A DNA stretch of 64,000 nucleotides from Capra hircus. Taxonomy: Eukaryota > Chordata > Mammalia > Artiodactyla > Bovidae. Positions within the stretch are counted from its first letter, which is position 1; each line of letters opens with the position of its first letter. The position numbers and the translations under genes were made by a program. Where the stretch lies: assembly GCF_001704415.2 (NCBI RefSeq), contig NC_030821.1, forward strand, positions 40,655,210 through 40,719,209, in the 5' to 3' direction. This document shows positions 43,984 through 56,465 of this stretch, in pieces. A model generated the notes under the pieces. It had not been told where the DNA came from, made no database searches, and saw only the letters and a list, made by a program, of their open reading frames with translations.

Positions 43984-44404
43984 AAGACAATATGTATTAG
44001 ACAAACACTGTTCCTTCCAATAAATACAGCTAAAAATCCTAGATATTATGTGAACACACACACACACACACACACACACATGAAAACTTGAGAGATACAG
44101 ATGGAAAGTTATATATACATATATAACTTTTTCTGACCAATTTCTTCCTAAACAACTATCATCAAGCAAACTTACATAAAGACAAGTAGCAAGAATACAG
44201 ATATTGAGTATTGAATGTTACTGTATAAATGAAGTAGGAAATAAGGGATATTTACTACATTATATTAAATTAAATTTACTATGAAAACATATTTTGCCAT
44301 TTGAATGTAAATATATTTTAACATAACTTTTTATTTCATTAATCTTAAATATTAATCTTAAATATTATTCTTAATTCATATATATATATATACACACACA
44401 CACC
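43984..44404. repeat. Sequence with (AC)n and (TA)n(CA)n arrays
   Basis: (AC)n at 44053-44080, a short palindrome gttatatatacatatataac at about 44108-44127, and (TA)n(CA)n at about 44380-44403. Otherwise AT-rich and unrecognised. Confidence 0.85.
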
Positions 44405-44745
44405 ACATATTCTTTATCCATATATTTGGTGATGGACATGTAGCTTGCTTCCATATCTAAGCTATTGCAAATAATGCTGCCATGAATGTTGGAGTGTAAA
44501 TATCTTTTTGAATAAATGTTTTTGGTTTCTTCAGATATATATCCAGCAACAGAATTGCTGGATCCTGTGGTAGGTCTATTTTTAGGTTTTCAGACCTCCA
44601 TACTGTTTGCTCTAGTAGCTACACCAGTTTCCATTCCTACCAACAGTGTATGAGATTCCATTTCTCTACATCCTCATCAATATTTATTATTTATAGACTT
44701 TTAATGATTAGCCATTGTGATAGGTGTGAGGTTGTATGTCACTGC
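44405..44745 (-). mobile_element. Old L1 3' fragment
   Basis: Antisense end of L1 ORF2: tatccatatatttggtgatgg, gctattgcaaataatgctgcc, cagcaacagaattgctggatc, ttaatgattagccattgtgat. Diverged well beyond L1-BT. Confidence 0.85.
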
Positions 44746-45009
44746 AGGGTTATTCCGTGTTTTAAGGAAAACAAATGCTTTGGATAATTTGAGTTTTGTC
44801 TTATTCAGTTTGTTGCTATAATAAAATGTAATTCCCTAGGGGACTTAAAAGCATAAATTTATTTTCTCACCTTTCTACGGGCTGAAATCAGAGATCAGGG
44901 TGTCTAGCACGATTGGGTTCTGGTGATAACTATCTTCTTGGTTTTCAGATAACCAACCTCTCACAGTATGTCCTCACACATGGGGAGAGGAAGCTCTGGT
45001 GTCTTTTCT

Positions 45010-45139
45010 TCTTTATGTGTGTGTTAGCTCCTCAGTTGTGTTCAACTCTTTGCAACCCCATGGACTGTAGTCCATTAGACATCTCTGTCCATGAGGCTCT
45101 CCAAGCAAGAATACTGGAATGGATAGCCATTTCCTTCAA
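45010..45139 (-). mobile_element. Bov-A SINE in the LTR
   Basis: Reverse Bov-A (tcctcagttgtgttcaactc ... aagcaagaatactgg), stopping at gccatttcctt. Confidence 0.88.
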
Positions 45140-45186
45140 TCCCATCTTGGGGCTCTATCCTTATGACATCATCTAAATCTAATTAA

Positions 45187-45406
45187 GGGCTTCCCTGGTG
45201 ACTCAGTGGGTAAAGAATCCACCTGAGATGCAGGAGACAAAAGATGTAGGTTCAGTTCCTGAGTGGAAAAGATCCCCTGGAGGAGGGCATTGCAACCCAC
45301 TCTGGTATTTTTGCCTGGAGAATCCCATGGACAGAGGAGCCTGGAGGGCTACAGTCCATAGGGTTGCAAAGAGTCTGACCTGACTGTCACGACTGATCAT
45401 GCACAC
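45187..45406 (+). mobile_element. Bov-tA SINE in the LTR
   Basis: Head gggcttccctggtgactcag ... gttcagttcctgagtgg, body, end gagtctgacctgactgtcac. TSD core taatta is repeated on both sides (about 45180 and 45412). Confidence 0.92.
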
Positions 45407-45431
45407 AGAAGTAATTACTTTCCAAAGACTA

Positions 45432-45721
45432 TGCTGTGGGCTGTGCTTAGTCACTCAGCCATGTCCAACTCTTGCCTGGATGCTCCAGGCAAGAATACTG
45501 GAGTGGGTTGCCATGCCTTCCTCCAGGAGATCTTCCCAACCCAGGGACTGAACCCAGGTCTTCCAAATTGTAGGTGAGTTTTTTATCATCTGAGCCACCA
45601 GAAAAGGCCAAGAATACTGGAGTGGGTAGCCTATCCCTTTTTCAGGGGATCTGCCCAACCCAGGAATTGAACTGGGGTCTCCTGTATTGCAGGCAGAGTC
45701 TTAACCAATTGAGCTATAAGG
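45432..45721 (-). mobile_element. Bov-tA SINE plus partial tandem copy in the LTR
   Basis: Reverse Bov-tA to the head (gagccaccagaaaaggcc, 45606), followed at once by a second Bov-A/tRNA-head piece (aagaatactggagtgggtag ... gcaggcagagtcttaacc). The Bov-A start is shortened (ccaactcttgcctggatgc). Either two insertions or a tandem copy. Confidence 0.85.
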
Positions 45722-45808
45722 GTACTTTTTAATACCATCACATTGGGGCTTAGGAATTCAACATATGAATATACTGGGGGTGGGGGAACAAACATTCTGT
45801 CCTTAATA

Positions 45809-46284
45809 GACTTATTTTACTACAAAAATCCCCAAAAGATTTTCATTTAAAATTGAATGCCACTTATTGCATGTAAATTATTCCTATAAATCTTTATATA
45901 AGCTCTTCTCCAAATCAACATATATAAAAATATTTATGTTGCTTCTTTAAAATTCAGGCTCACAGATCCAAAATACATGTTCTTATAAGCTCTTATGCCT
46001 ATTAATACTATGCAACTATTGCTGTAAATGTTAAAAAAAGAAAACTTTTCAGCAATCAAGAGACATTTTAATGGATACATTATGAAAATGCATATTTATT
46101 TAATGCAGAAGTCATTATATAATTATCTGAACATTTAAGTTGCTACATATTTAATGTCAAGGTATTAGTAACAACATAATAGTGACTACATTTTTAAGCA
46201 TCCAGCAAGTCACTGTAGTTTTGTTGTATTATTATATTTTAAGGAGGCATACAAGATGCATAATAATAGTATTTTCAGCTTTAA
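45809..46284. other. Unique AT-rich sequence
   Basis: Nothing recognised. Confidence 0.45.
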
Positions 46285-46405
46285 TATTTAGAAACTGAGA
46301 TTTATATGGATTAAGTTACCTAGCTAACAAATAGAAGATCAAATATATGAATTTAAGAAGCTCTAGATCTGATTCCATTTCCTGTGCTCTGACCAATGTT
46401 AACAA
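46285..46405 (-). mobile_element. MIR-type SINE remnant (ancient)
   Basis: The reverse MIR pattern agaaactgagatttatatgg ... aagttacctagctaacaaatag ... gatctgattccatttcctgtgctc is recognisable but heavily mutated. Confidence 0.55.
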
Positions 46406-47809
46406 GAACGTGACTGAAGTTACTTTTCAGATTTCAAAAAAAGTTCTGTGCTTTTAATTAATTAATTTAGTTATCTTTATTATTCATCTACATTTTTCTG
46501 TTTCATTGTAAAGTATTGCCATCACCAAAGACGCAACTTCAAATTTGTAACCTTTAAATATGATCTTTCGGTGATTGGTACTGGTATTTTGAAATTTAGC
46601 ATGTTGAGAATCTCCAGGAGAGTAATGAGTTTAATTTTCCATAGAATCAACAGATTTCTTTGGTCAACCAAAAAAAAAAAAAAAGACTGAAATTTGCAAG
46701 TTTCTCAAAAGTTAGACCTACCATACATTTTCTTCTCATTATAAAAATGCAAAGAGGAAGTGACAGAAATTTTTGCTTTTATAGATCTGGCCTATGGTAT
46801 GCAGACATTCTGTGTGGCAATAGTACAGTTTCAGTTGTGAACTCCCATGCTTTGATACTTTAGACTGGAGTATATCTTTTGGAGCCTTGGTTAGATATCT
46901 GAAACCCTCATTATTTCTGCATTTGTTAAACTATGTCTTTTGTTCCACTTGCAGACCAAGTACTCTGCTTTGATAAAACTTGATCTACATTCAGAGATCT
47001 GCTCTGATGTTGGCTTTCTAAACGGTTCATCCTGGGGCACCCTAGAATGTTTGAGGAGATATTTTTAACTAGTTTCTTTTTTTTTTGTTGTTCTTTATAG
47101 CTTGGCTGTTTTCATTTATATACCTGAAACTTTTGACTTTTGCATTTGCTCTAAGACTGAAACTGTTTTGAAAAGCTTTGCATTCATATATTTTGCAGAA
47201 TTTTCATGAATTAATGCTCTTATTTCAAACGTAAAGTCTTATTTAATAATTTCATACATATATATATACAGATCTAGATAAACATATATGTGTGTACACA
47301 TTTTACAAAGGGAATTTTCTGTCTTAAAACAGAAATACTGAGTATGTTCTACCTATGTTTACTCAAAATGTTCTTGTCAAGATCAGAATTTTAAAAGTTA
47401 TTCTGTATCTATTCTCTTTGAAACTGTGCTCATTGAGGGATGTAACTGAGGGTATCTTGAAAACACAGTTTATTTTAGGATTTCACATATAAACAATTCA
47501 TGAGCTGAAAAATAATCTTAAACTATATTGTCATTTTTAAATTTTCAAGATACTTTCTGTATCTCAACTTTAAATTTGTGGACATTCATGAGATTAAATT
47601 AGTGATGTTAAACTCTTTCCTCCATGCACATATGCACACACTAATATATATTTATATCAGTTTTCTGGGTCCTTACATCTATTATGCATTCCACTAAAGC
47701 ACCTATATGAGAGGACAGAAATTGACTTTCCTTCCCTAGATTGTCTATCCAGCTTGCATTCTGTTTTTCTGACTCTTTTGGACATTTTCCACATTTTTCA
47801 TATTCTCAT
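46406..47809. other. Unique AT-rich sequence
   Basis: About 1.4 kb with no gene or clear repeat. Contains an A-run at 46669-46684 and a T-run at 47078-47088. Confidence 0.5.
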
Positions 47810-47819
47810 CAGTTCCTTG

Positions 47820-47995
47820 GGCTTCCCTGATAGCTCAGATGGTAAAGAATATGCCTGCAATCAGGAGACCTGGGTTCAATCCTTGGGTTGGGAAGATCCC
47901 CTGGAGAAGGAAATGGCTACCCACTCCAGTATTCTTGCCTAGAGAATTCCATGGAGTCACAAAGAGTTGAACATGACTGAGTGACTCACATTCAC
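47820..47995 (+). mobile_element. Bov-tA SINE
   Basis: Head gcttccctgatagctcagat ... gttcaatccttgggttggg, body ccctggagaaggaaatggc, end gaacatgactgagtgactc. A deletion shortens the region after ttccatgga. TSD cagttccttg/cagtgccttg at 47810-47819 and 47996-48005. Confidence 0.93.
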
Positions 47996-49455
47996 CAGTG
48001 CCTTGAGCCCAATATGTGTCAAGTGAAATTATTCTCTCTCCCTCTCTTCTAAGTGTGATCTTAGAAGTCTCACCAAGTGTATGACAATGGTATTGATTCT
48101 TCTTAGTGCAAGATTTAGATTTTCCATGGAGCTCTTCTGTAAAAATCAATATTATGGTCTATTTACTTGGCAGCTTTTGAATTTCTTTCCTTGGTTTTGG
48201 TAACAGGGACCTACCTGAATACAATTTACTTAGACTTTCATGTAGAGACCAGGTAGAAGTGGTTATGAAAATAGACCAGTCGGATCTTATGCTCTGAGGG
48301 ACAATACTGTCCAGTGATCCCAGTTGCTGCCCTATGGATTCACCATTGCACTAGCACTGAGACTATATCTTCTATGTCCTGTTCCCAGTCAACAACTAAA
48401 CACAGAGGAAGTATTAACATGGACCCATTTCAGTGAAAAGGCACAGCTTTTTCTTGAGAGCAGTCAGCTGTCCAACTGCAGCTTTCTTCAAATTGTGCTG
48501 TAATCTGCAACATGTCCTACAATAACCTTCATTCCAACCACTCTTTTCTTACACAAGATTCATATTTATATCAAAAATTAAAGATTCTTTACACTTTCTG
48601 CTGCCCTTCTATTTCACTTTCATCTCTAAGCCCTTTTGGTCATCTGGAGAACCAAGCTTATGTAAATGATAGCTGGAATAATTTAAGAAAACTGATGGTA
48701 AAATGAGGTTTTGGGGACTGATTCATTCCCCACTGCGCTGGTGAAAAGTACATCATTCTGAGTAGTATCAGAGCATAGATAGTGTCGAATACAAGATGAT
48801 CACTCACTAACTAAATATTTCCCTGTTTAAGACCTGGGGCAATAAACTTGTGGAGGAAAATATCCTTGAAGATGCAGGTGATTTCAGACATTCGTCAGAC
48901 ATGGTGGGAACCATGTCTATAAATAGAGCAGAATTGTCTGTTATGGTAGAAACAAAGGGCAATTAACAAGCAATTAGAGACCTCTTTTGTAATTTATAAA
49001 ATACCCCTTGACTCCCACAGTAAAGGCTGAGCACTAAACCAAAGACATGTTCCAGTAGAGACCAAGAGATATTTGAATACTCTGCCAAGGCAGATCTGAA
49101 TCCCTTTGAAACTGAAAACGGGGCTGCAACTTCTAGAAGAATATCTGAAAGTATGATTCTGCATACTCCTGAGCAGATGAGTTTAAAGAGATATCCCACT
49201 TTATTTATTTATTTATTTTGTCCAAGAGCTATTGCTTCTCCTTTTGCAAGATGTTGCAAAAGCTTGTCCACCATAAAGGACTTGTAAACTTTCAGTAGCT
49301 TCCAATACTCCTTTTGCTGACCCACAAGCTAATAAATAGTTTAAATCTCAGCATAATTTGTGTAAGGGATGTACAATGTATGATAAAAGAGATAGATTAC
49401 ATAATGGAGACATTGCAAAAATTAGCTGGAGTCAAGGAAGCAACCCTGGAACTGG
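47996..49455. other. Unique sequence
   Basis: About 1.5 kb without a recognised gene or repeat. A short (TTTA)n tract lies at 49200-49218. Confidence 0.5.
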
Positions 49456-49800
49456 ATTTTTTAATTAATTTATTTTTAATTAGAGGATGATTGCTTTACA
49501 TTGATGTGTTAGTTTCCATTATACATCAAGATGAATCAGCCATAGATATACACATGTCCCACACCTCTTGATCTTCCTTCCCACCTCCAACCCCATCCCA
49601 TCCTGCTACATTGTCACAGGGAAATGGATAATGGATTTGAGCACTCTGCATCATACAGCATTCTCACTGTCTATCTCTTTCCATATGGTAATGTATAAGT
49701 TTCAATGCTATGCTCTCAATTCATCCCCTCCTCCTTCCCCCACTGTGTTCACAAGTCTGTTCTCCATATCCGCGTCTCCATTGATGGTATTTGATCAAGG
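49456..49800 (-). mobile_element. L1-BT-type 3' UTR, older copy
   Basis: Antisense L1 3' UTR: ttaattagaggatgattgctttaca, agatgaatcagccatagatat, ccaccccatccc-like C-rich block, tatggtaatgtataagtttcaatgctat, ctccatatccgcgtctcc. More diverged than the copies at 10 and 43 kb. Confidence 0.85.
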
Positions 49801-49916
49801 TGGTTGGAGTTTAAGACTGGATAAGTTTCAAGACCCATTGGCTTAGAAACACATTTTCTGGGCATGGAATATAATACTCTGGCAAGAATTTCAGGGAATG
49901 GAGCACATTTACTGCT

Positions 49917-50585
49917 CAGTTCAGTTCAGTTCAGCCACTCAGTCAAGTCCGACTATAGACTGAAGCATGCTAAACTTCCCTGTCCATCATCAACTCTCAG
50001 AGCTTGCTCAAACTCATGTCCATTGAGGTGGTGATGCCATCCAACCATCTCATCCTCTGTCAGCCCCTTCTCCTCCTGCCTTCAAGTTTTCCCTTCATCA
50101 GGGTTTTTTCCAATAAGTCAGTTCTTTGCATCAGGTGGCCAAAGTATTAGAGCTTCAGCTTCAGTATCAGTCCTTCCAATGAATATTCAAGATTGATTTC
50201 CTTTAGGATTGACTAGTTGGATTTCCTTGCAGTCCAAGGGAATCTCAAGAGTCTTCTCCAACACCATAGTTCAAAAGCATCAAATCTTCGGCATTCAGCT
50301 TTTTTTTATGGTCCAGCTCTCACACCCATACATGACTATTGGAAAAACCATAGCTTTGACTATATGGACCTCGTCGGTAAAGTAATGTCTCTGCTTTTTA
50401 ATATGCAGTCTAGGTTTGTCACGGATTTTCTTCCAAGGAGCAAGCGTCTTTTAATTTCATGGCTGCAGTCACCATCTGCAGTGATTTTGGTGCCCAAGAA
50501 AAGAAAATCTGTCACTGTTTCCCCATCTATTTGCCATGTAGTGATGTGACCGGATGCCATGATCTTAGTTTTCTGAATGTTGGGT
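49917..50585 (-). mobile_element. BovB 3' fragment
   Basis: Antisense BovB from the (TTCAG)4 array through the C-terminal domain to the KPNIQKTKIMASG region (minus frame 50623-50360). TSD tttactgct at 49908-49916 and 50586-50594. The right flank carries a 37 bp tandem duplication. Confidence 0.94.
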
Positions 50586-50648
50586 TTTACTGCTACAGAA
50601 ACTTTTATAAACCTGGCTAACATTTACTGCAAGAGAACTTTTATAAAC
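50586..50648. repeat. Flanking tandem duplication (period ~36-37 bp)
   Basis: tttactgctacagaaactt...ataaac (50586-50612) is repeated as tttactgcaagagaactt...ataaac (50623-50648), with the spacer cctggctaaca. Confidence 0.85.
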
Positions 50649-51860
50649 ATGGAAAAAATGATGGCCAAAGCTGAACCTTTGATATGTCTCTATTTCTATT
50701 TTAAAATGTGTACACTTGTCTCATATCCTTGGAAGGACTAGCTGTCATCCCCATAGAGTTAAATACTTATTATGAATGTGAGTTTGCTTTTCTTCACTTC
50801 AGACATCCAGCACAACTATCCAGGGGATTATGTAATACCTGATCTGTAAGCATAGAACTGTATATAGCATAGTATTATGACCAGAAGACCATACCTTGTA
50901 TGTGCCTAGCCAAGTTACCTCCCATCTTTTCCTCTTTCAATGGGTATAATATCTACAATATTCTGAAAGTTCTCTTTACTTTCTCATGTTCCTTCCACTA
51001 ATAAATCTCTTGCAAAACTAATCCCACCTTACCATCTTCTTTTCCACAAGTGCAAAATGAGTCAGAGTATAAATTTATGGAGTAACCCAAGAGAATTCAA
51101 TATGATTTTCTCTTATGCACCTAATGGGACTCAGGAAATAGTTCTTAAACATATTTTTAGTGAACATTCGTGGGACTGTGCATGAGGACAAAGATTAGCA
51201 GCCACCATTTATTGCCCCTGCTGTGTTACTTTATTTTCATCTTTTGAGCTGAGTGAGTGTAAAGAGCTATTAGCCTGTGTAGAGAGAGGGAAGAGAAAAA
51301 GGACTCTTCATTTTAACAATGAGTGAAGATAACAGTTTACACTATAGATGGGTGTTGAGAGTTGTATTCTATGAAGGGAAAAACGTAGTCCCATGCCAAC
51401 AACCATTTGTCACTTATTAGCATCATGCAGAGGCATTTCCCTTTAAATAAATGTACAAGTAAGTTTAGCACTGTCAATCAAGCTGGGGGTTTTTAGAGAA
51501 TATAAGGGATTCTCCCCCTTATTTGGTTAAGGATGAAGAGGAATATGAAGGAAAGAAGGCAAAATAAAATCCAAAACAGTTAAAAAACATTATTACTAAG
51601 CAGTTGGCTGTGGCTGCTTAATCTTCCTATGGAACAAATTATTTTTGTAATCTACTCTGGGAATTGTTCATAGATACATAACATATATCTCATGCTGCTA
51701 TTTACACTGAGTAAGTTATTGATTAGCACCTCCAAAATGCTCTCAAGTTTGGACACTCATCTGTGTCACTTGGGGAGCTTTAACAAATACCCATGCCTTA
51801 GTCACACATCTGGAGATTCTGATTCAATTGTCCTGGATGGGTATAGGCATTAGTATTTTT
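50649..51860. other. Unique sequence
   Basis: Nothing recognised in about 1.2 kb. Confidence 0.5.
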
Positions 51861-51872
51861 AAAAGTTTCTTG

Positions 51873-52481
51873 TTCAGTCACTGTCTGACTCTTTGTAACC
51901 CCACGGACTGCAGCACACCAAGCTTCTTGTCCTTCACTGTCTCCTGGAGTTTGCTCAAATTAATATCCATTGAGTCAGTGATGCTATCTAACCGTCTCAT
52001 TCTCTTGATCCCTCCTCCTTTTGCCCTCAATCTTTCTCATCATTAGGGTCTTTTCCAATGAGTTGGCTCTTCACATCAGGTGGCCAAAGTACTGAAGCTT
52101 CAGCGTCACCATCAGTCCTTCCAATGGGTATTCAGGGTTGATTTCCTGTAGGATTGACTGGTTTGATCTCATTGCTGTCCAAGTCATCAAAGTAATGTCT
52201 CTGCTTTTTAATATGCTGTCTAAGTTTGTCATAGCTTTCCTTCCAAGGAACAAGAATCTTTTAATTTCATGGTTACAGTCACCATCTGCATTGATTTTGG
52301 ATGCCAAGGAAATAAAATCTGTCACTGCTTCCACATCCTCCCCTTCTGTTTGCCATGAAGTGATGGGACTGGATGCCATGATCTTAGTTTTTTGAATGCT
52401 GAGTTTTAAGCCAGCTTTTTCACTCTCCTCTTTCACCCTCATCAAGAGACTCATTAGTTCTTCTTCACTTTCCACCATTAG
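51873..52481 (-). mobile_element. Older BovB 3' fragment with internal deletion
   Basis: Antisense BovB from gttcagtcactgtctgactc to the KSL/ESEEELMSLL region. About 150 bp that other copies have between ctgtccaag and caaagtaatgtctctg is missing near 52182. Perfect 12 bp TSD aaaagtttcttg at 51861-51872 and 52482-52493. Confidence 0.93.
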
Positions 52482-52599
52482 AAAAGTTTCTTGGATGTTC
52501 TAAAATGCAATCAGGATTAAAAGCAATTGGTAACATGCAAAAGAGAAGGAGAGACTGATTATTCCATCCATATTTTAGGTCAGTGGAAAGTTGTGTGTC

Positions 52600-52790
52600 T
52601 ACCTGAACTGTTTGACAGAAGGAAACCTCGGTTTGATTCCTGTGTTGGGAAGATCTGCTGGAGGAGGGCTTGGCAACCTACTCCAGAATTATTGTGTGGA
52701 GAATCCCCAGGGACAGAGGAACCTGGTGGGCTACAGTCCAGGGGGTCTCAAAGAGTTGGACATGCTTGAGTGACTAAGCACAAGCACAAG
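52600..52790 (+). mobile_element. Diverged Bov-tA SINE
   Basis: Decayed head (aacctcggtttgattcctgtg), body (gctggaggagggcttggcaacc), end gttggacatgcttgagtgac. Confidence 0.85.
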
Positions 52791-52861
52791 GAAGGGTCAG
52801 AAGCACTTATTTTCTTGTCATTTTATATCTTGATGGACTAACTCACATTGTACTTTGTCTC

Positions 52862-53977
52862 AGTTCCAGAAAAACATCTATTTCTGCTTTATTTACTGTG
52901 CCAAAGCCTCTGTGTGGATCACAATAAACAGTGGAAAATTCTGAAAGAGATGGGAATACCAGACCACCTGACCTGCCTCTTGATAAACTTGTATGCAGGT
53001 CAGGAAGCAACAGTTAGAACTGGACATGGAACAACAGACTGGTTCCAAATAGGAAAAGGAGTACGTCAAGGATGTATATTGTCACCCTGCTTATTTAACT
53101 TCTATGCAGAGTACATCATGAGAAACTCTGGGCTGGAAGAAGCACAAACGGGAATCAAGATTGCCAGGAGAAATATCAATAACCTCAGATATGCAGATGA
53201 CACACCCTTATGGCAGAAAGTGAAGAGGAACTAAAAAGCCTCTTGATGAAAGTGAAAGAGGAGAGTGAAAAAGTTGGCTTAAAGCTCAACATTCAGAAAA
53301 TGAAGATCCTGGCATCCGGTCCCACGACTTCATGGGAAATAGATGGGGAAACAGTGGAAACAAGTGTCAGACTTTATTTTGGGGGGCTCCCAAATCACTG
53401 CAGATGGTGATTGCAGCCATGAAATTAAAAGACGCTTACTCCTTGGAAGGAAAGTTATGACCAACCTAGATAGCATATTGAAAAGCAGAGACAATACTTT
53501 GCTGACTAAAGTCCGTCTAGTCAAGGCTATGGTTTTTCCAGTGGTCATGTATGGATGTGAGAGTTGGACTGTGAAGAAAGCTGAGCACCGAAGAATTGAT
53601 GTTTTTGAACTGTGATGTTGGAGAAGACTCTTGCGAGTCCCTTGGTCTGCAAGGAGGTCCAACCAGTCCATCCTAAAGGAGATCATTCCTGGGTGTTCTT
53701 TGGAAGGAATGATGCTAAAGCTGAAACCCCAGTACTTTGGCCACCTTATGCGAAGAGTTGACTCATTGGAAAAGACTCTGATGTTGGGAGGGATTGGGGG
53801 CAGGAGGAGAAGGGGACAACAGAGGATGAGATGGCTAGATGGCATCACTGACTCGATGGACGTGAGTTTGAGTGAACTCCGGGAGTTGGTGATGGACAGG
53901 GAGGCCTGACATGCTGTGATTCATGGGGTTGCAAAGAGACGGACAGGACTGAGCAACTAAACTGAACTGAACTGAAA
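52862..53977 (+). mobile_element. BovB, 5'-truncated, RT to 3' end
   Basis: Sense BovB of about 1.1 kb. It keeps RT motifs MGIPDHLTCLL, VRQGCILSPCLFNFYAEY and YADDT (53190-53204). A one-base loss right after this box shifts the frame. The C-terminal part is open in 53343-53615 and 53631-53909, with a stop between them at about 53614. It ends in (TGAAC)n at about 53955-53977. Confidence 0.95.
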
Positions 53978-55000
53978 GACCCACACCAAAGCCTCAGTGT
54001 CAGTACCACAGTAACTCTGCCAGGGTCTTTCAGCCTAGAATAATGAAGGTTCCATGCTTACAAATTAGGTTTTTGGTTCACATCAAATTCTTAAGTGATT
54101 AGTAATTTAATTTATACTGCTTTAAACTTCTCTTTTTAAAAGAAAGAAGATATCACATTGTGTCAAAAATAAACCTGACCAAACAGTAAGTCGATGCTCC
54201 AGATTAGACCGCAGGGCTCTTTGCTTCCCATTCTTCTACTTTACTCACTGAGGCATGAGGTTAGGGTATGGCTTTGAAGCCAGCCACAGCCTCTTTGGGT
54301 TAATCCTTAGGCTTAATGCCTTAAGACTTAGTGAGCTGCAACATACCAATTCCCACATGTCCCGCTTCTCTTAGTGATGCGTTAGTTTTTGCTTCATCAT
54401 TTCTGCAAGCATCATAAGTGTCAAATGGGTCGATAAAAGCATCAGTATTAGGACAGTTCATATCCCGGTGGTCAGCAAGTGCTCACATGTGGAGAATCAA
54501 GTGGTGTATCAGCCCATGACTGTCTCCAAGACATGAGAATTAGGCTGCAATGACACGTTTCTCAGATGGAGCAAAACAATAATTTCTAATCTGCTACATT
54601 CCATTGTTGGGTTGCTCAGTCATTCATAGAGACTTCTGGTAACAATTAATACAGTCATAAAAAAGGGAAAATAACAGGGGAAAACATGCACACAAATTGA
54701 AAGCAGATATCTGAACACTGTTATCCCACAAATTTAGATCAACCACACGTCTGCCTGGAAACTTGTAAATAGCATACATAAGTGATGTTATCATATAAAG
54801 TGTGGTGGGGAAGTCACAATGGAGACCATTTGTGCATTCTGGAATTAATATCTATGTGCAGATAATTAAGAGAACAATAAAAATACACGAAACAAATGCA
54901 CACAGGGGAAGGTAAGAACTGAACATGATCCAAATATGTCATATTGTGGAAACCTTGGGGAAATAAAGCTTTATGGGATACTGGCAGACAGCATTGCTGC
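53978..55000. other. Unique sequence
   Basis: No gene or recognised repeat. Confidence 0.5.
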
Positions 55001-56453
55001 TGGAACCAGGATTTTCAAGCCTTTCAGCCTGGAAATAATGTTTTCAGTTAATAAGGGTGTGTGGGTGGAATTAGACTCACCACTCCCACTATTGTAGCCA
55101 GAATTATGTGCCTCATTTCCATACCCAGTCCTAAAAATTATTCTTGCAATTTCTCTTATGAGAAAGCTTTTGAACAAGCCACGGTAGCATCAAATGATAT
55201 CAAGATACACCCTCTTTGTGTTGCTTAGGTGCACATACTCTTACTTTGCAAAGTTTTAGATGTGCACACAGGCATCTGGAATACTCCAGCATGTTCCAAG
55301 AGAACAGAACTTAACCAAGTGTGTCAGGTCTAATTTTTTACCCAATTAAAATTCTTTGAAGACTGCCGAGGTTATTAAAAGGCAAAAGTATCACATCTAG
55401 CAGTGTTTTCACAAGCTAATGCTTCCTGATTTTAGGAACATGTATTGAAAGAATATTTGCAACAATATAGACACAAGGCCAGATATGGTCTGAGTGATAT
55501 AAATCTTTTGTTTACGTATCTCGCAGTATAGTGCAGCAGGCTTTGGGTTGGGGGGGGTGGAATGTCTCATATTTGAGGCACAATGAAGTGCACATGTAGC
55601 TTTCTGTGCACAATTCACTGTGCACTTTGATTTATAACAGACTAGATTTCAAAATTGATAGGTTTATATAATCGTGTGTGCTCCTGGGTGTGTGTGTGTG
55701 TTGGAGAAAAGGGAGTTCAGATTTGTTTTAAGAAGTCTTTGGTATTTCTTTATAAATTCAAGTGAAATTTTTAAAATATATAATATTTATATTATGTTAA
55801 AATATAATATATTTTAAACTATATTTATAAATAGTTTAAAAAACACAAAAATTAAACATTAGGGAATTTCTAGACATGGCTTCCAAATACCAAAAGACCG
55901 GCAGTTTCTTTTGAGAGAGATAAACAAAAACGATTAAGCTCATTGAATAGTGTAAGCACAAAGGATTCTGTCACAAATTGCTTTCAAACAAAACTTTCCC
56001 ATGTTCACTTAACTTTGTAAAATTGTTAATAAGGAAAAAAGAATGATGCTACTCTCAGCAGTGAACAGACATTTTAGATGGTCCTTAGTAAAGTGCTCCA
56101 TCAAAAAGCCAACATGAATAAAAAATTAAAACCAAATATATTACCCTATAATAAATTATTTTTTTCCGTGATCTTTGTCCTATAGATTCTGGTGATTCAT
56201 AATCAGTTGTTTTGTATGCCACCATGAGAAACACAACTTTCTTATATGCTAACAAGTCTTATTTGACTTAAAATGGAAATGTTATTCTATTGGCTTGTGG
56301 TATGAGCTTCAACAAATGTAAGTAGGAGGTTTATATATAACTAAAATATCTCAATTTGTTAGTAATGGAGGGGTCCTAAATAATATTTGTTTTTAGTCAA
56401 GGAAGAGGGCAGTTAGGAGAAACGATGACACATTGAATGAAGCTTCAACCCTG
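55001..56453. other. Unique sequence with AT-rich self-complementary block
   Basis: No gene. A G-run (about 55549-55557) and a short (GT)n (about 55688-55700) are present. At 55770-55840, tttaaaatata-type sequence is repeatedly self-complementary. Confidence 0.5.
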
Positions 56454-56465
56454 TGCCATCTGTAG

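Larger units (their letters stand above)
44797..45808 (-). mobile_element. MLT1-type (ERVL-MaLR) LTR, broken by SINEs
   Basis: Reverse of the LTR type seen at 11845. LTR blocks are 44797-45005 (tttgttgctataataaaatg, gatcagggtgtctagc, tatgtcctcacacatgg), 45140-45186 (catcatctaaatctaatta), 45407-45431 (taattactttccaaagac) and 45722-45808 (aataccatcacattggggct, caacatatgaata, aacaaacattctg). Three SINE insertions separate them. Confidence 0.72.

Noticed and set aside
49568..49846. 92-codon plus frame
   Set aside because: It reads through the antisense L1 3' UTR, with no start context or family match.
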